A stretch of 30,000 bases of DNA from assembly GCA_018398765.1 (NCBI GenBank), contig JAHBMJ010001300.1:1-30000 (forward strand). The letters are read 5' to 3'. Shown one piece after another: positions 9,363-22,890 of the stretch. The stretch is from Chromera velia. Taxonomy: Eukaryota > Sar > Chromeraceae. The notes under the pieces were generated by a model. That model had not been told where the DNA came from, did no database searches, and saw only the letters and a program-made list of their open reading frames with translations. The stretch's first letter is position 1, and each line of letters starts with the position of its first letter. The position numbers and the translations under genes are program-made.

Positions 9363-12300
9363 TTGCTCCTCCTTGCCAGAGCTTTCTTTTTCTTCCACCT
9401 GACTGACCTGACTCGCGTTTGTCAAATAAACAAACACTCAATCAATCTTTCTGGTGGAAGGAAGGAAAAATGGGCAGGCAGAAAGAGAACATTCGCCAAC
9501 TCAGTATAAAAGAAAACAAAAAGAGGGATTGCCTCTTTCTTTTTTTTACTCAGCCACTTGACTTAATGAGGAAGTAACGATACTATCGCAAAGGTCCACC
9601 GTCCGACGTCAATGAACCGTTTTTCTTTCGCTCCGCGACAATAGTAAGCAAAGGCAGGGATGCAAGGGCAGGCACATTCCGTCTGAAGCTGTGAATCACA
9701 AGGGCACTCACACACACGCAATGAGGCACACAACGAAAGACGAACTCCTTTCTGGATGTATTGATTAAATTGTTCACGTTCCTCTGTCTCCCGCCCCCTC
9801 TCTTTGTTGCTTGCATGCTTGTGATTGTGTCGTCTAGATCTATCTTTCCCTTCTCTCTCTTTTTCTTCTCCTTGTATGGTTGGTTGCTTGATAAGAGGGA
9901 TCTGGGAAGTTCTTCGCAAGAAAGCAGATAGATGATCACATGTTTGGGATGTGACGCAAAAGTAAGCGCCGCTCCGTCAGGGGACGGAGAGTCGGTCCAC
10001 GTGAAAAGAAAACAAAATGATGTTCCCCTTGGCTGGTCGTAAAGGCGCAAGAAGAAAAGACTTGAAAAGTAAGTTTGGAAGTCCACCCGAAAAAGGAGAA
10101 TAATAGACGTCACGCTGTAATGAAGGGAGTGACAATTCACCGTACAGCGCAAGACAAGAAAGAAAGAAAAGAACGGTTGCCGGTTGACTGCGGGCCAGGG
10201 AAGGCAAGTTAAGGGAGGCCTCTGTTGGGAGTGTTTTGGTGGATGGTTGGGTTTCAGGCTCAGTCAACAGAAAAAAAAAAGAATAAAGAGAAAGACATGA
10301 CGGTATTTCGAGGCGTACTTTTCCCTCCGGGTGCCCGGTGAGTGGGGAGTTGGGAGGTGAGAGATTGCGGATGTTCGCTTTCTCGATCAGCCCTTCTTGG
10401 CCGTTTTGCCTTACCGTCGGTCTTTTTTCTTTCTTTCTTTCTTTCTTTTTCTGTGTGTGTCTTTCTTTCTTCTCTGAATCTTTCCCACCGTCCTTCATTT
10501 TGTTCCGAGTGAAACAGTGCTCTTGTATTTTTCTCTCTGTCACCCTTGGCACTCGAACTTCGGAAAAGAAACTCTCAACTCCTTCCTCTCATCCTCCTTC
10601 TCTTCATCCTCTGTCCTTCTTTTCCCCCATCTCTCTTCCTCTCTCTCTCTTCTCCCCCCCTGTCTCCCGCAAATCCTCTTCTGCGATGAGCGGTCGTCGT
10701 CCTGTGAGAGGAAAGAAGAAGCCTTTCGCCTGTTGCTCAGTGAGGCTTTTGCTTTCTGACTGTCGGGCAGGCAACCGTACACCCCCCGGTGAACCTACCT
10801 TCTTTTCGAGGGTGCGTGCATGCAGCGGTGCACGCGGGTATGTATTAGTCGGTTGTCTGTTTGATTCATTTCTTTCTATCTTATCTTGTGCAGGGCACTG
10901 AAAGGTGTTGACAGGAAAGAAGCAACGATTAAAAAGTGGGTCTTTTTGGATCATACTGGCAGCAGCAAGGGCACGTTCTGTGTCTCTCTGTGGAGAGCCC
11001 GCAAACAACGCAGCGCTTGTTGATAGTTTACAAATGTTACCGTATTTTCTTTCTCCGGTTCCTTCTTTCCGAAAGTAAAGAAGAAGAGAAAACTGAAACT
11101 TCCCGAGGAAATGGAAGAGTGCACTTTTGGGTTCTTTCTTTTTTCTCTCCTCAAATTTCTTTCCCTCCCACTCTGCGCCTCGCAAGGCATGCGATGCCAG
11201 TCATCCTCTGATGACGACCACAGCATTCGGTGATGTGAAAAAAAGGGCTGAGGGAAAAGACTTTCTTTGGAGTGGTTTGTCTGGTCGGGGTGGGAAGGAA
11301 AAGAGAAACTTGCTCGAAGAAAGAATTTCTTCTGTTCGTGGTCCGGCGTCCCCAACCGGAACCCCCTCCATGATCACAACTCCAAATGTTTTTTTTCTCT
11401 CTCCCTGCCTGTAAATGGCACTTGGGTGCGGGCAGCGAACAGCCTTGCGTTCTTCCTCCGTCTTTTGTGTAGATCTTCTCTTTTCCCGTCTTTACCGTCT
11501 CCCTCTCTTGCCCTTTTCCTCTCTTTTGCGGTGTGCTACACCTCCTAGCTGACGGCTTTTTGAGAGGAATGGCTGGGGCACCCACCACTAGACCCTTCCG
11601 GAGGTCGGGGCTGACTGACAGGATGAGCGGGTTGGATGGACTCCTTCGTTGGCAATTGTAAACGGTCGGAAGAGAGTAGAGTCGACGTAACACAAGTAAG
11701 TCTACAAAGAGAGAGAGAGTGGGAGAGCGGAACGAATGAATGGAAAGTCGGAAGGAAATCGGCACCTGTAGTCTTCTTCCCCTTCTCTTCTCTTGCTTTT
11801 GGTGTCGTCCGACTGCATTTTCCGTCGTCCCTCTTCTCCTCTCTACCCTTTGGTGGCTTGATGTCTTCTCAAACACTTCTTTCTCTTCTCGCGCCGTGCA
11901 GCATGGAGCGTCCGTCTCTCCCCCCTCACTCAGCTTGCTTTTTATTGTCCTGTACAGAAGAACGCGAAGCGAGAAGCAAGATGCTGTGAATAGAGACGGG
12001 GAAATTCAGAAGGGTGAAAGTGAAAGAAGAGCAGCAGTGAAGAGAGAGAAACAAAGGATCGATGCCTGTATCGATCCATGTTGGCCTGCTTCTTTGTCTT
12101 TGCCCTTCTTCCATTTTGGTCTCTGCGCATCGTGTCTCCTCTCTTCTCTTTCTTTTTTTCTTTGCTCCCTCCTTTTAAACCCTGTTTCTCTTATCGCACC
12201 CCCCTGTTCCCTCCCTTGCATTGCATTACCTTAACTTTCGTGTGTCCACTCCCCCCTCCCTCTCTGAGTCTCTGTCTGTCTCTTTCACGAGAGAGGTCGA

Positions 12301-15042
12301 GCTGGAGAGAAGTTTTGAAAAAGAAGAAATGGATCTCAGAAAGAGTTTTGAAAGGGGGGGGATGTGAGATGTCGTGGTCGGGGTCTATGCAGTTTCTCTC
12401 TCTTCCTCCCTCTTGTTCTCTCTCCTCGCTCCCCCTTTTCTCTTTGTCTGCCATTCCCCTTTTTCAATCGTGTAATGCAAAAACCGGCGAACGGCCTCGA
12501 AACGTGTTTTCAGGGGATGTTCTGCTGGTGGAATCATACAGTGCCAGAGGAAAATGACGTGAAGACAGAACTAAGATGAAAGGAAGGGAAGAGGGAAGAA
12601 CTGACTGCCTTTCCTTTCACCCTTTTTTCTGTCTTGCTCTCACCCTCTGAAAGTGTGCAAATTTTCGCTTACCGGGACCGATTTTCCGGGACCCTTGTCG
12701 ATTTCCCCTCTCGCGGTCGAGCCGTCTGTCTGTCTTTTCTTGTCTTTCTCCTGTCTGCATTTCATTCCTCCGGCCACGCGGTTTAAGGAATGTTTGTCTA
12801 GTTCAAAGAGTCCCTCCCTCCCTCCCTTGTCGCTTTCATACCTGCATCTCCCACACGTTCCTGCAAAGATTCCGGAGGCCGTTCAATCTTTCATGTTTTT
12901 CGGCCAGCAATGGAAAAGAAATCTAACAAAGCTCTTCGAGGCGACTTGAAAGCAAAAGAGAGACTCGGTCCCTTGGAGAGACGGCTCTTTTGAAGAACTC
13001 CTGAAACAGGACACAAGGGAGACGATGGTGTCGGGTCGCTCACCCGACTAGGCAATTGCAACACAAGTGGAGGAGAGGAAAGGCAAAAGAGGAATCGTGG
13101 ATAAGCGTGTCTGAACGATGGACGTCAAAAGACAACAAGCGACACGCAAGCGAAAGGGGCACTCGATGCGTTCTTCTTGCAAAATACCGGAAGGAGAAAC
13201 GCTATCGAAGAAACGAAACGGATGAAGCAGACTTGACGGCCAGACAGACTGAAGGACAGACAGACAGAAGCACACCTTTTAAACACACCGGAGCGGCTCT
13301 TTTTGCCCACTTTCCTTTACCTGCCTGCCTGCCTGCCTACCGTTTTTTCCGTTCCTCCTGGCCAGAACGGATTGCGCTTCTGCAAGCACCCATCGGGTCC
13401 TCCGTGGTGTTTTTTTGAGGGGCTTTCTCTCTTTCTCTCTCCTACTGCTCCTAAAAAAAACTGCCACTGGCGTGCCTCAGTTGGTGTGTCTACATTGTAG
13501 AGCGTCAAGGCCTGTGTGTGCCCTGGCCCTCAGTTTTCGCCTCCCTTCTTTCCGTCTCCCTCTCCCTTCCTAATTTTCTTTGTGTGAGTGCAAGTATGCA
13601 CACACACAAAATAGTCTATTTACCCTCAGTGAGTGGGCTGTTCTATAATCAGTCAGTAGGGGTCTCTCGATCGGTTCTCTTCCTTCTCGCTTGACTGACT
13701 GAGAGTGAGCGAGCAATGGACGTGCCACCCTTCTGCTTGCCTGCCTAGCTGTCAAACTGTTTTCTTCTCTCCTGCATAGTTTGACCGCAGACGGACAGAC
13801 AGACGGGGTGTGCATGTTGCTTTTGCCCGTGTGGTCGGTCCTCTTGGGATGGATGGATGACCTTTCTGGCTTTCTCTGCATCAGATGAGAGGAAAGAGTG
13901 TACAGGGAAGGAAATGGAAGGAGACAGATCGCATCTGTGAGTGATTGAGAAGATAAATGGCTAGAGGAGTGGATGAGGTGGGAGAGGCAGTCAGTACCTC
14001 TCTCTCTCTTCTCATGTCAGAACTCCTTTTCAGTCAGTCCATCGCAACTGTCCTTGCCTTGCTGGTTGTTTCCTTTCCCTTCTCTGCCTCTTCAGGGTAC
14101 ACTAATAACAGCTGTCTCTTCATTCTCCCCTTCGTTCGTTGACTGTCTCTTTTTATCTATTTGATTGATTCATTGATTGAAGTCTGCTTCTGGTTCAGAG
14201 AAATGAAACAGAGCTGAGGGTCTGGGGACTTGAGAGTGATTCTCTCCACCAGGGAGAGTCCTGAAGAAAGAACGGGAATGAGGTGGGTGAATCGAGTTGG
14301 TGGTTTTGTGGTGATGGGGGAGTGCTGAATGGATAGAGAGAGAGAGATCAGGGAAGGGATGGGTGGGTGGAGGGTCCGGAAGGGTTCTTGACCCTCCATC
14401 AGTTTTTTTGGGTCGGTTCGTTATTTGGTTGGTGTGTTTTTTTCTCGGGGAAACGAGAATAAGAAGAGACAGAAGAAAGAAAGATTGTGGGAAAGGAACA
14501 GAAGTGGGATGAGAGGATAAAGACAGAAGAAAAAGATGGGAAGATGCTGACGGATTTGTTGGCGTTGTGCGTGTGTGTTTTTTTTCTTTCTTTTTGTCTT
14601 TCTCTCTCGTCTTCTGTTTCTTTAAGAGGGTTTCTTTCTTTCCTGTCTGTTCTTTTCCGTCTGCCCCGATTCCGTTCTCTCCCCTCTCTCTGATTCTGAA
14701 GTTCTCCTTATGGGTAAACAAATATTTCTTGTTTCCCTTCTACCTGCATTTCTCGCTATTTATCCGTCTATTGAATTCTATCGCTACTGAATTGTTCTGT
14801 CTCGTGATCGAAATCTTTTATGCATGCATGCATGCTTCCATACATGACGTCTTGTAGTATTCTTTTCTTTCTATTCCACGAGGCGCCCTTCTTTTCCTTT
14901 TGCGCCCTTTTGTTTCTGATCGATCGATCATTCTGCGTCCCTCCCAACTCATGGAAGCCTTCATCGGTCTCATTCCAAATTTCTTTCTTCCTGCGTTGCA
15001 ATTGCAGTATTGCTAGCGGCTCGCTGTCTCTTCCTCTCTTCC

Positions 15043-15089
15043 TTTTCTTTCTTTCTTTCTTTCTTTCTTTCTTTCGTTCGTTCGTTCGT

Positions 15090-15120
<31 letters not shown>
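15043..15120 (+). repeat. (CTTT)n with an internal (CGTT)n block
   Basis: CTTT units flank a block of about four CGTT units at about 15075-15091 and then resume. It looks like a point change that was itself amplified inside the array. Confidence 0.9.
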
Positions 15121-16045
15121 CTGTCTGTCTTTTGACTTTTTGGTACTGGGGAGTGGGGTCGTATGGGGAGTACGTGAGGAGCGATTTTCTGTTTTTTCTT
15201 CGTTCCCTCCAGAGTCAGTGAGGAAGACGTGTTGATTTTTCTTCCTTGTATTGAGCTGTCATACCGACGGCTGTTTTTTCAAATAAGTTAAGCTTGAAGT
15301 TTTATTTGAAGAAATTGCCTTATTGAGAAAAGGAAGGCGGACGTGTTAAATTGGTGCCGAAGGGGAGGGCAAAGAAGAAGGATGTGCACAACTCAAAGGA
15401 CGAGAGGATAGAGATGCACACACAACTGATATTTTTTTTTTTTACCAACACAAGAGCAGAAAGATCTTGCAACAGAGGAGAACAGATCCTGCCCTGATCC
15501 CCCCGTCCGTCCTGACGTCAATCTTTCTTTTCGTTTATCGCACCATGAAAGGATTAAACAGAGTATGTGCAGGTAGCCCAGATTGAAGGAGAAAACAGCA
15601 GAATGCGAAATTTCGTTCGCTTTCTTCTGTCTCTATCAATGCGGCAGCTGGCAGGCTTCTCGCTGGGGTTGCCTTGTGCTTGGGTTTTTTCGTTGTTCCG
15701 TAATTAATCGACTGACAGACAGCTTTGAACTTTAGTGTTCTTTCGGTCTGTCCTTGTCACTCCCGCTTCCTGGTATGTGTGTGTGCGTGAGTAGGTGCTG
15801 CTGTGTATGCCTAGCTTGTCCTGTTGGTGGATTGGCATCTTCGCTTGTTTGTGCATACACTGCTGCTGCTGCTGTTGAGATTTTGTGTGTACGTGTGCGT
15901 TCACTATAGTAATATTTATTCTCTCCGTCCACGAATGCGAATGCGCGTCCGTGGAGTTTCTGCTCTGTTCATGCTGTGTTGCATTGGAGCAGTGAGTGAG
16001 TGGAGCAAAATTGTTGTGTCAAAGCTCTCTCTCTTCCTTCCTCCA

Positions 16046-16071
16046 TTCCTTCCTTCCTTCCTTCCTTCCTT
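16046..16071 (+). repeat. (TTCC)n microsatellite
   Basis: About six tandem TTCC units within a longer homopyrimidine stretch. Confidence 0.85.
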
Positions 16072-18899
16072 GCTTCCTGCTTTCTTTCTTTCTTTTGCTT
16101 CCTTCCCTTCTGTCTTTCTTTTGTTCTGTTATGATGTCAACTGCATGTCTCTTCTTGTCTTGGCTCGTCCTCTTGCTTCAATGTCTTGTTTTGCGTCGTG
16201 TGGGCAGAGGAAAAAAGGCGACATGGCAAACACACAGAAATAAAGAGAGAAAACCAACCTGCTTTGCTCATGGATTTGTAGAGCGAGTGAAACACATTCA
16301 AGAGAAGCAAAACAACCGGATACCATGAGGAGCCTTCAATTTTTTCTGCCCCTTTTTGTTGCATGTTTTTGTGTTCTCTTTCTATCTTTCCTTCTTTTCC
16401 TTTTGAACGTTGTTCTCTTTTTGCCACTAAATGTGTATTGCATGTTTCCGTCGTTTGGTTTGTGTGGCGAACGAATTCAAAGTTTCATCTTTGTGCTAAG
16501 GACCTTCTTTCCCCCCACCGTGACGAGGACAGAAGAGGGGAAGAGCGCAAAAGAAGGAGAAACGGAAGGAGGGAAGGAGCAAACGCGGTTTCTTTCTCAT
16601 ACCTTACTTCCTCTGTGCCTCTGTCCCATTCACGCACTCAGCCCGCCACCCTGCTTTGTTTTGTTTTGATGATAGTTCTCCTGATGATCGCACATGCCTT
16701 CCTTGTCCTGTCTACCTGTCTGGGTAGCATCGTCCGTCCATCGCCATCTGTCTGATCCATCCGTCATCACCGCCTCACTGCACTTCACTGGATGTTGGGA
16801 TCAGGTCTTGATCAAGTGAGCTTGTGGAAAGGAACAATGTACAAGAGAAGACAAAGGTGCGTGCAAACTCTAATGAAAGGAAGGAATCTCAATCGGAAGA
16901 AAGTAAGAAAGAAAAAGGGAGGGAAACGAATGACGGCACATTCAGTCTTTTTTGTGTATGTGTCGATTGATTCCCGTGTCTGTCTTTCTCCTCTGTTGCA
17001 CACAGACCTGATTCCGTAGAACAGTCAGTAAGTCGGTGAGTTCTTTCCGAAATACGTTTTCGTGGATGCTCTTCTTGCTTGTCTGTTTGTTGTGTTCCTT
17101 GATCTGTCTGTTTGTGTTGTGTTGCTTGATCCGTCTTTATTCATTCATTGGTGCTCGTCTGTTTTTATTAAACATTCAATTTGTACGTTCGGCGTCGTGC
17201 CTGCAAGTTTGCACCGATTTGCATTGATCGAACTCTATTTATGATGCCAGGGGGGAAAAACAGTTTCGTGCTGTGGTGTTTGATGATAAACCAGAACAGA
17301 TGGATGCTGACAGCAGCAAGGGAAAAGAAGACAGTCCAACGAAAACGAATGCGACAGTGAGACAAGAGCGACAGAAATTCAGTGCAGATTGATTGATGCG
17401 CAGGTCCGCTTCGCCCGTGCACAGCTGGAGAGAGAAAAAGTGCACATCAAGAGATGGAAATTAAGGGTGAGCAAGAAAAGAGATAGCGAAACAAACAGAC
17501 AAAAGGACGAAGCGAAAATGTGGAAACGACAGAGGGAGGACGATCGACTCTCTTCCTTCCAGTTCACTTTGCAGCAAGGAGAAGAGGAGAGGAAGGAAAA
17601 GAGGTGATTTGGCCACTCAAACCGAAGAGGAGCAAGAGAGAAAACAAAGAAGCGCTTCCCCGCCCTCATTTTTTGTCGTTCCATTCTATCTGTTGCTGGC
17701 CGTACCTTGCTATCTGGTTGATTGGTGACTGTCATGATATTCGCGCTTTTTGACTCTCGTGAAAGAGCGCCTTTCTCCACTGAGAAGGTGACAGAGGAGA
17801 GAGAAGAGGGAAAGAGAAATGGACCATATGAAAGAAAGCGAAGCAACCCGTTGGTCTTCCGGTACCTTGGCAGACAGACCGATTGGATTGTCGCTTTCGT
17901 TTGAAGGAAAAACTAAGTGAGGAAGGAAAGAAGAAAAAAAAAGCGGGATGGTCGGTTGGTTCGTTGGTTGGGACGAAGAGGCGAGGTAGATTCGTTCATT
18001 CCTAGGTCGGCCTCCCTCCCCCTCTTTCTGGCTTTCTGTTCCTTCTCCCATCCCATCGCGAGAAAGAAGACACGGGAGAGAGCAGGAAAGAGAAGTGCAG
18101 ATGGAAAGGAAACGAAAGAGACGGAAAGAGATGGGCAGTCAGTCAAGGGGAAAGAAAGAAAGAGGGAAGAGGGAAATTTCGATGTGCGAATGGAAAGGAA
18201 AGGATTTTCTTCGGTCTTCTTTCCTTCCTTCTTTCCTACCTTCCCTCTGTCTCGGGCTTTTCTCTGCTTTATCTCTGTCTGTCTGCCTTTACAGGCAGCA
18301 GTAAGCATCTTTCTTCTTTTCTCTCCGACCTTTTCCTTCCTCAGAAGTTTACCTTTTCCTTTGTCAGCCTGAAGAAAGATTTCATCCCTTTCTTTCTTCT
18401 TTGGCGGTTTCTTCGTCTTTGGCGCTCGTCGTGCACGTGCGTAGAAAGGTAACCGTCAGTTGCTTGTCTGGATTGATTCAATTTGGTGTTTTGAGGGGTG
18501 ATTGCCTTGACTAATCTTCTGGCTGGTTTTGATTGATTTGAGTCCGGCATCCCCTGTCACTTCATCAAACAACTAATCAAAAGAATGGACAAAGGAAGCA
18601 TTCTTTCTTTCTTTCTTCATCGCACTCTCATTTATTTCCCCGGAAGTTTCTGTCCCTCTTGAAAAGGGGAAGCGGGGAGGAAAACAGGGGCGCGCGGTGG
18701 TCTATCAGGACACAAATTGTCGTTTGTACCTTATGTCCATGACGCTAACGTATCCCTGCCTGCCTTTCTCACGTGAGTTGATGGGTCGGTCGGTCGACTG
18801 ATTCTTCGAGAGCTGTCCGTGTGTCGGTCAGCTCCTGACTGAGTGACGGATGGGCTGACTGACTAACTGTACAGCCTCGAATGAAATCGCAGAAAAAGT

Positions 18900-18917
18900 G
18901 ATCGATCGATCGATCGG
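18900..18917 (+). repeat. (GATC)n self-complementary microsatellite
   Basis: Four to five GATC units. The unit is palindromic, so the array can fold on itself. It is followed by GGTC units. Confidence 0.8.
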
Positions 18918-20400
18918 TGGGTCGGTCAGCTTGCCTGCAAACAAAACTGCACGAAAGCTTAGGGAGCGTGTGCGTCATGTCATCGTAAGCATTTGCTCGT
19001 TTGGTGACTTTATTCTTTCTATTTGTCTGCTTGTCTCTTTGTCTGTCTTCCTGTCTATCTGTCTCCTTTGAAAACGAAAGCACAAACAAGTAAAGAAGAT
19101 AAGAGAAGAAAGGAAACGAGGGGGCCCCGATGAAGCCCAGACACATGAAAGAAAGCGAATCTTTATTTCTTTCAGTTTGCAAGAAACAGAACGACCAATC
19201 AGTTGGTTGGTTTTCATAGTGAGAAAGCGTGTCAAATAGACAACAAAAGAAAGCGTCGCACAACTTAAGCTTGAAGGGAAGCAAGCGACCAAATCACAGA
19301 AAAAGAAAAACAAGCAGATCGGCTGAATCGAAGGAGAGCAAATGAAAGATCGCTCGAGACTTGGTGAGGGTGGGTGTAATGCTTCTTCTTGGTTGTCACG
19401 TCACTTTTTCTTTTCCATTTCCTGTGTGCCTGCGTGTCGAGATGGAGGCCTTGTGCAGTGCGTCAATCCGTCGAGCCGTCAGGCACTCAGATGAAACGAA
19501 GAGAAGACAACCGTCCCCTCCCCCCTACAGATCCACAGAAAAGTCATACTGCTTGACTAATTTAATTTCTCTTTTGTTTCCCTCGAAGAAAAACAAAAAA
19601 AAAACAGCAGATTGGAGGGAGAAATCAAATCTCTCTGATGATTCTTTTCTATCTTTTCTTTTCTTTCTTGCACTCGATCTGTGACAGACGACATGACAGA
19701 GAGACGCTGAGGGAGGACAAGAGAAGGGATGGGGGACGCCGTGTATACGTGAGGTCTCGCCACCTTCTCTCTCTCTGCCTCTGTTGAAACGATTCTGGTG
19801 ACCGATTGGTGAATATCCTTTCTCGTCTCTGTCTGTCTGAAGTGCAGTCGTGCTTTCTTCTTCTCTTGTCCGTCTTCGCTTTCTACTTGAGTCAGCAGAG
19901 ACACAGAAACAGACGGACAGAAGCCTGATGAGCTTGCCTGTCTTCCTTGTCTGCCTGCCTCACCTCTGCTTGCTTCACTTCTCTTCAATTCTCTAGGAAA
20001 GAGGAAGGAAGGAACTGATTGATGGATGAACGCAGGTTGGTTGACGTTGCGGGAGAGCTTTAATTGATGATTGAGAAGCTTTTCTTCGTCTCCCCCACTT
20101 CCCCACCTGCTATCTCCACCGTTTCCCCTCTTCTGCCTCCCTGCCCCCTCTTTTTCTTCACCTCTCCTGTTCCTCACTCCCTGCTCTTCCTTCCCTATTC
20201 TCGTACTAGCTACTTAGTTCTGCTAATCGCATACCGCGTACCGCTGCCGAACTGTCGCCTTAGCTCTTCTTTCTGTCTTGCCACTACCCTGAGAGAGCGT
20301 CTTCTCTCCTCAGGGCGGGTGAGGTCTTGCGGTCGTGTCAACTAACGCTACAACCTTCAGTATCGGCGCATACAGACTGTGTTGCAGTCAGACTTTCGAA

Positions 20401-22240
20401 ACAATTAACGGACATCTGTTGTCCGTGTGTTTGTTTGTTTGTCTGTGGCCCAGTCTGATAAGCCGAGTAGGGTTGTGAGGCAATTTTAACTTATCCTCGG
20501 ATGAAAGGAGACCATAGGGAGAATCCGAAAGTGAATGAAGCCAGGAAAAGAAGTCTTTACTTCGGGAGGTTGAAAACGGATTGGAAGATTGAATGTGTTA
20601 GGCGACATGACGTTGGATGAGTATGGGCTTGAGCTACGATTCCTTGGTTTGTGTACGTCTTTTTCTGCCTTTCTTCCGTTTGCACCGTTGGTTTGATGCG
20701 ATTCGGCCTTCTCTTTTCCTTCCTTTCTTTCTCTCTCTGGCTCTCTTCCGATGGTTCTGTTTGCAGACAACAGTCAGTCATGCAGCTGCTGTGCGTCCTT
20801 TTGATTGTTCAGTCAGGTCCTTTGCTCGACAAAACAAACAAACGCCTATTTGGATTTTCACTGCCTTGCTGGCGGTGGATGTTCTTTGGGCGAGTCGGCA
20901 CCCCAACCCCTCTTTTGTTTGTCCGTTCGTGATCATTGTATGTAAAATGATTGTGCCTGCTTGTCTGCGTGTCTGAACAGGCAGCAGATCGTGATTCGCA
21001 AGTTGCTTCTTTCTTGCATGCTTTGTGCATCCACTGACTTATTCTCCCTCTCTCGGTTTCTGTCTGCCTATTTGTCTTCATTTCTTCTTACTCGAAACCT
21101 TTTTGCAGTGTTTGTGTTTGCATTATTCATTCGCGCATTTGTTGTTCCTTTCTGACTTCGTTGGTATGTGTGGAAGTCTGTGCTTACATGTGTGAGTATG
21201 AATTTGAATGCGTGCGTCGGATACCCTGTCCGACCGTCAAACGCAGCGCAACCTCTTTTGTCTGAGTGAATGAGTGAGTCAGATAGAGCGATTCGGATTG
21301 GCTGGTGGTTCCGCATACGCTCGGTTGGTTGGTTGGTTGGGTGGCTGACGGGCTGGTGCAGGCAGGCAGGAGTCCCTAGGAAAGCAATCAAGGAGGCTGG
21401 CTGCGTGGGGGAAAGGTTGCGTGTGTCACTTGAAGAACTCGAGAAAAGAAAGAAGGAGCATCTTTGAAAGGTGACTCTGTTGACGAGGACGAACTCAAGT
21501 CGGCTGGGCCTTCGTAAAAAAAAGGAGGAAGAATTCGGTCAGGCGCCTGCGTTGGGAAACCTCACTCACTCATGTGTACCCTCATCCCCCGAAAGAGAGA
21601 CAAAAAGAAACTGATTGAACTCTCTGTATTCGTCCTGCTAGGCGCAGGCGCGGAGAAGGAGGACAAGAATAATACACAGATGTCACCACTCGCTTTCGCC
21701 CGACATTCACCCTCCGTACGATCTTTTGCGTTTCTGCCTTCCTTCTTCGCGCTTCGAACAAAGTGATTCGGAGCCCTCCTCCCTTTCCTCTCTTCTCGTT
21801 CAGATCAAACTCGTAGAATCGGACTGCCATGCAGGGCTACTCTGACAGAGAATGTGCAGGCAGGAAGGAGAGAGAAAAGGGGGCAGAGACACAAGGCGCG
21901 TGAGAGAGACCACAGGGAAGATCAGACGACACGCGCCTGCATCGGGGCCTTCTGACTGGTCTGTGAGTGGAAGCAGAGGCTGACATGGAGACACATGCAC
22001 GCATCGATCGGACACCGTGCAAGATATGGGCCTGTCGTTTGCATGTTTTTGCACTCCGTTGTGCACTAAAGCACGCATGCAGGCTGCCACTAGCTGCAGT
22101 GAGACCCGACAAGGAAGCCGGGCGTCCAGTCTACGACGCCCCTCTTCCATCTATTGCATTTCACCTGGCCCAGACCCAACCGCTGCTGCGCACTGCATCG
22201 AAGTATTGCCAGTGAAGAGTGTGCCCCCACTTAAAACGTC
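20401..22240. other. Unassigned non-coding or weakly coding DNA
   Basis: The composition is more even than in the preceding desert, but no chain of exons could be built. A + strand open frame ending in TGA at 22213-22215 (about 22110-22215, reading DKEAGRPVYDAPLPSIAFHL near its end) has mild third-position G/C preference. It might be an exon, but no partner exon or start was found. A GGTT run lies at 21321-21343. Confidence 0.3.
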
Positions 22241-22860
22241 TGACTGTAATGAGTTTGTAGCAGTTCTCACCATCTGCTTGATTATTTTGAGAAAGAAAAA
22301 AAACTTTTATTTATTTGTCAAACATGCAACTTTGAACAGCCTCAGTCCTATAGACTCCTAGCTAGTCCTAGGTCTCAGTCAGTGATATGCATAGTCATGC
22401 ATATTGCTAGGCATATTAGAATTAAAACCATACCATAGGTCACAGTATTACCTAGAGTATTATTATGACTATGATGCACCGTCGTTATTTATATCCAGAG
22501 CTAGCTACACGGCATGGGTATATAGGAGTAACTCGATGGTGGTACCAAGTATTGTTCATCTTTGATATAACCCCAGTTATTTTGTTTTATTCATGCAGTA
22601 ATAAAACTGATAAAAAAAGTTCTTTTGATGTTTTATTATATTTTATAAAATAATGATAAAATGTAATCAAATAATAATTAAAGCTACACAGGACGGACGG
22701 TTAGGAATAATGAAAGTAGGATGGTTACTAGGCGGCCGCTATATATCATATTATATCTATAAACCGCCCAGAGTGTCAATCGATCACAGAGCAAGGCGAA
22801 GTGCGATATTGCGTATCGGATGTTACCCGGGATGTACAGTTCTCTTGATTCACTTCAATG
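22241..22860. other. AT-rich island of different composition
   Basis: About 600 bases are much richer in A and T than anything around them, with poly-T/A-rich words around 22580-22680 and 22740-22770. Short imperfect repeats of cta/gca-type words lie at 22350-22440. The open frames here (22465-22653 and 22653-22868, +) abut each other but match no family I know. It could be an old insertion, organelle-derived DNA or a matrix-attachment-like segment. I cannot decide. Confidence 0.4.
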
Positions 22861-22874
22861 CAATCTAGAATGCA

Positions 22875-22890
22875 ATGCCGCATGCGGCAT
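22875..22890. repeat. 16-base perfect palindrome
   Basis: atgccgca is followed immediately by its reverse complement tgcggcat, at the right edge of the AT-rich island. Confidence 0.8.

Larger units (their letters stand above)
9301..20400. other. Gene-poor, repeat-dense intergenic DNA
   Basis: Nothing here passes as a gene. Runs of 50-300 bases that are mostly C/T on the given strand alternate with runs that are mostly A/G. Open frames up to about 240 codons occur, but their translations mirror that bias and no family motif is visible. Simple repeats are dense: TTTC/TC at 9303-9362, TTTC at 10428-10450, TGCC at 13321-13338, TGCA at 14820-14835, CTTT/CGTT at 15043-15120, TTCC at 16046-16071 and GATC at 18900-18917. 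Untranslated exons or ncRNAs cannot be excluded. Confidence 0.5.

Noticed and set aside
14820-15221. Long + strand frames rich in Phe/Ser/Leu, typical of many across 4.4-20.4 kb
   Set aside because: They are translations of CTTT/TC-type repeats and pyrimidine runs, with no start context, splice support or family motif.
22465-22868. Two abutting + strand frames in the AT-rich island
   Set aside because: Each is short, the composition is non-coding-like, and the residues match no mitochondrial, plastid or transposon protein that I can recognise.
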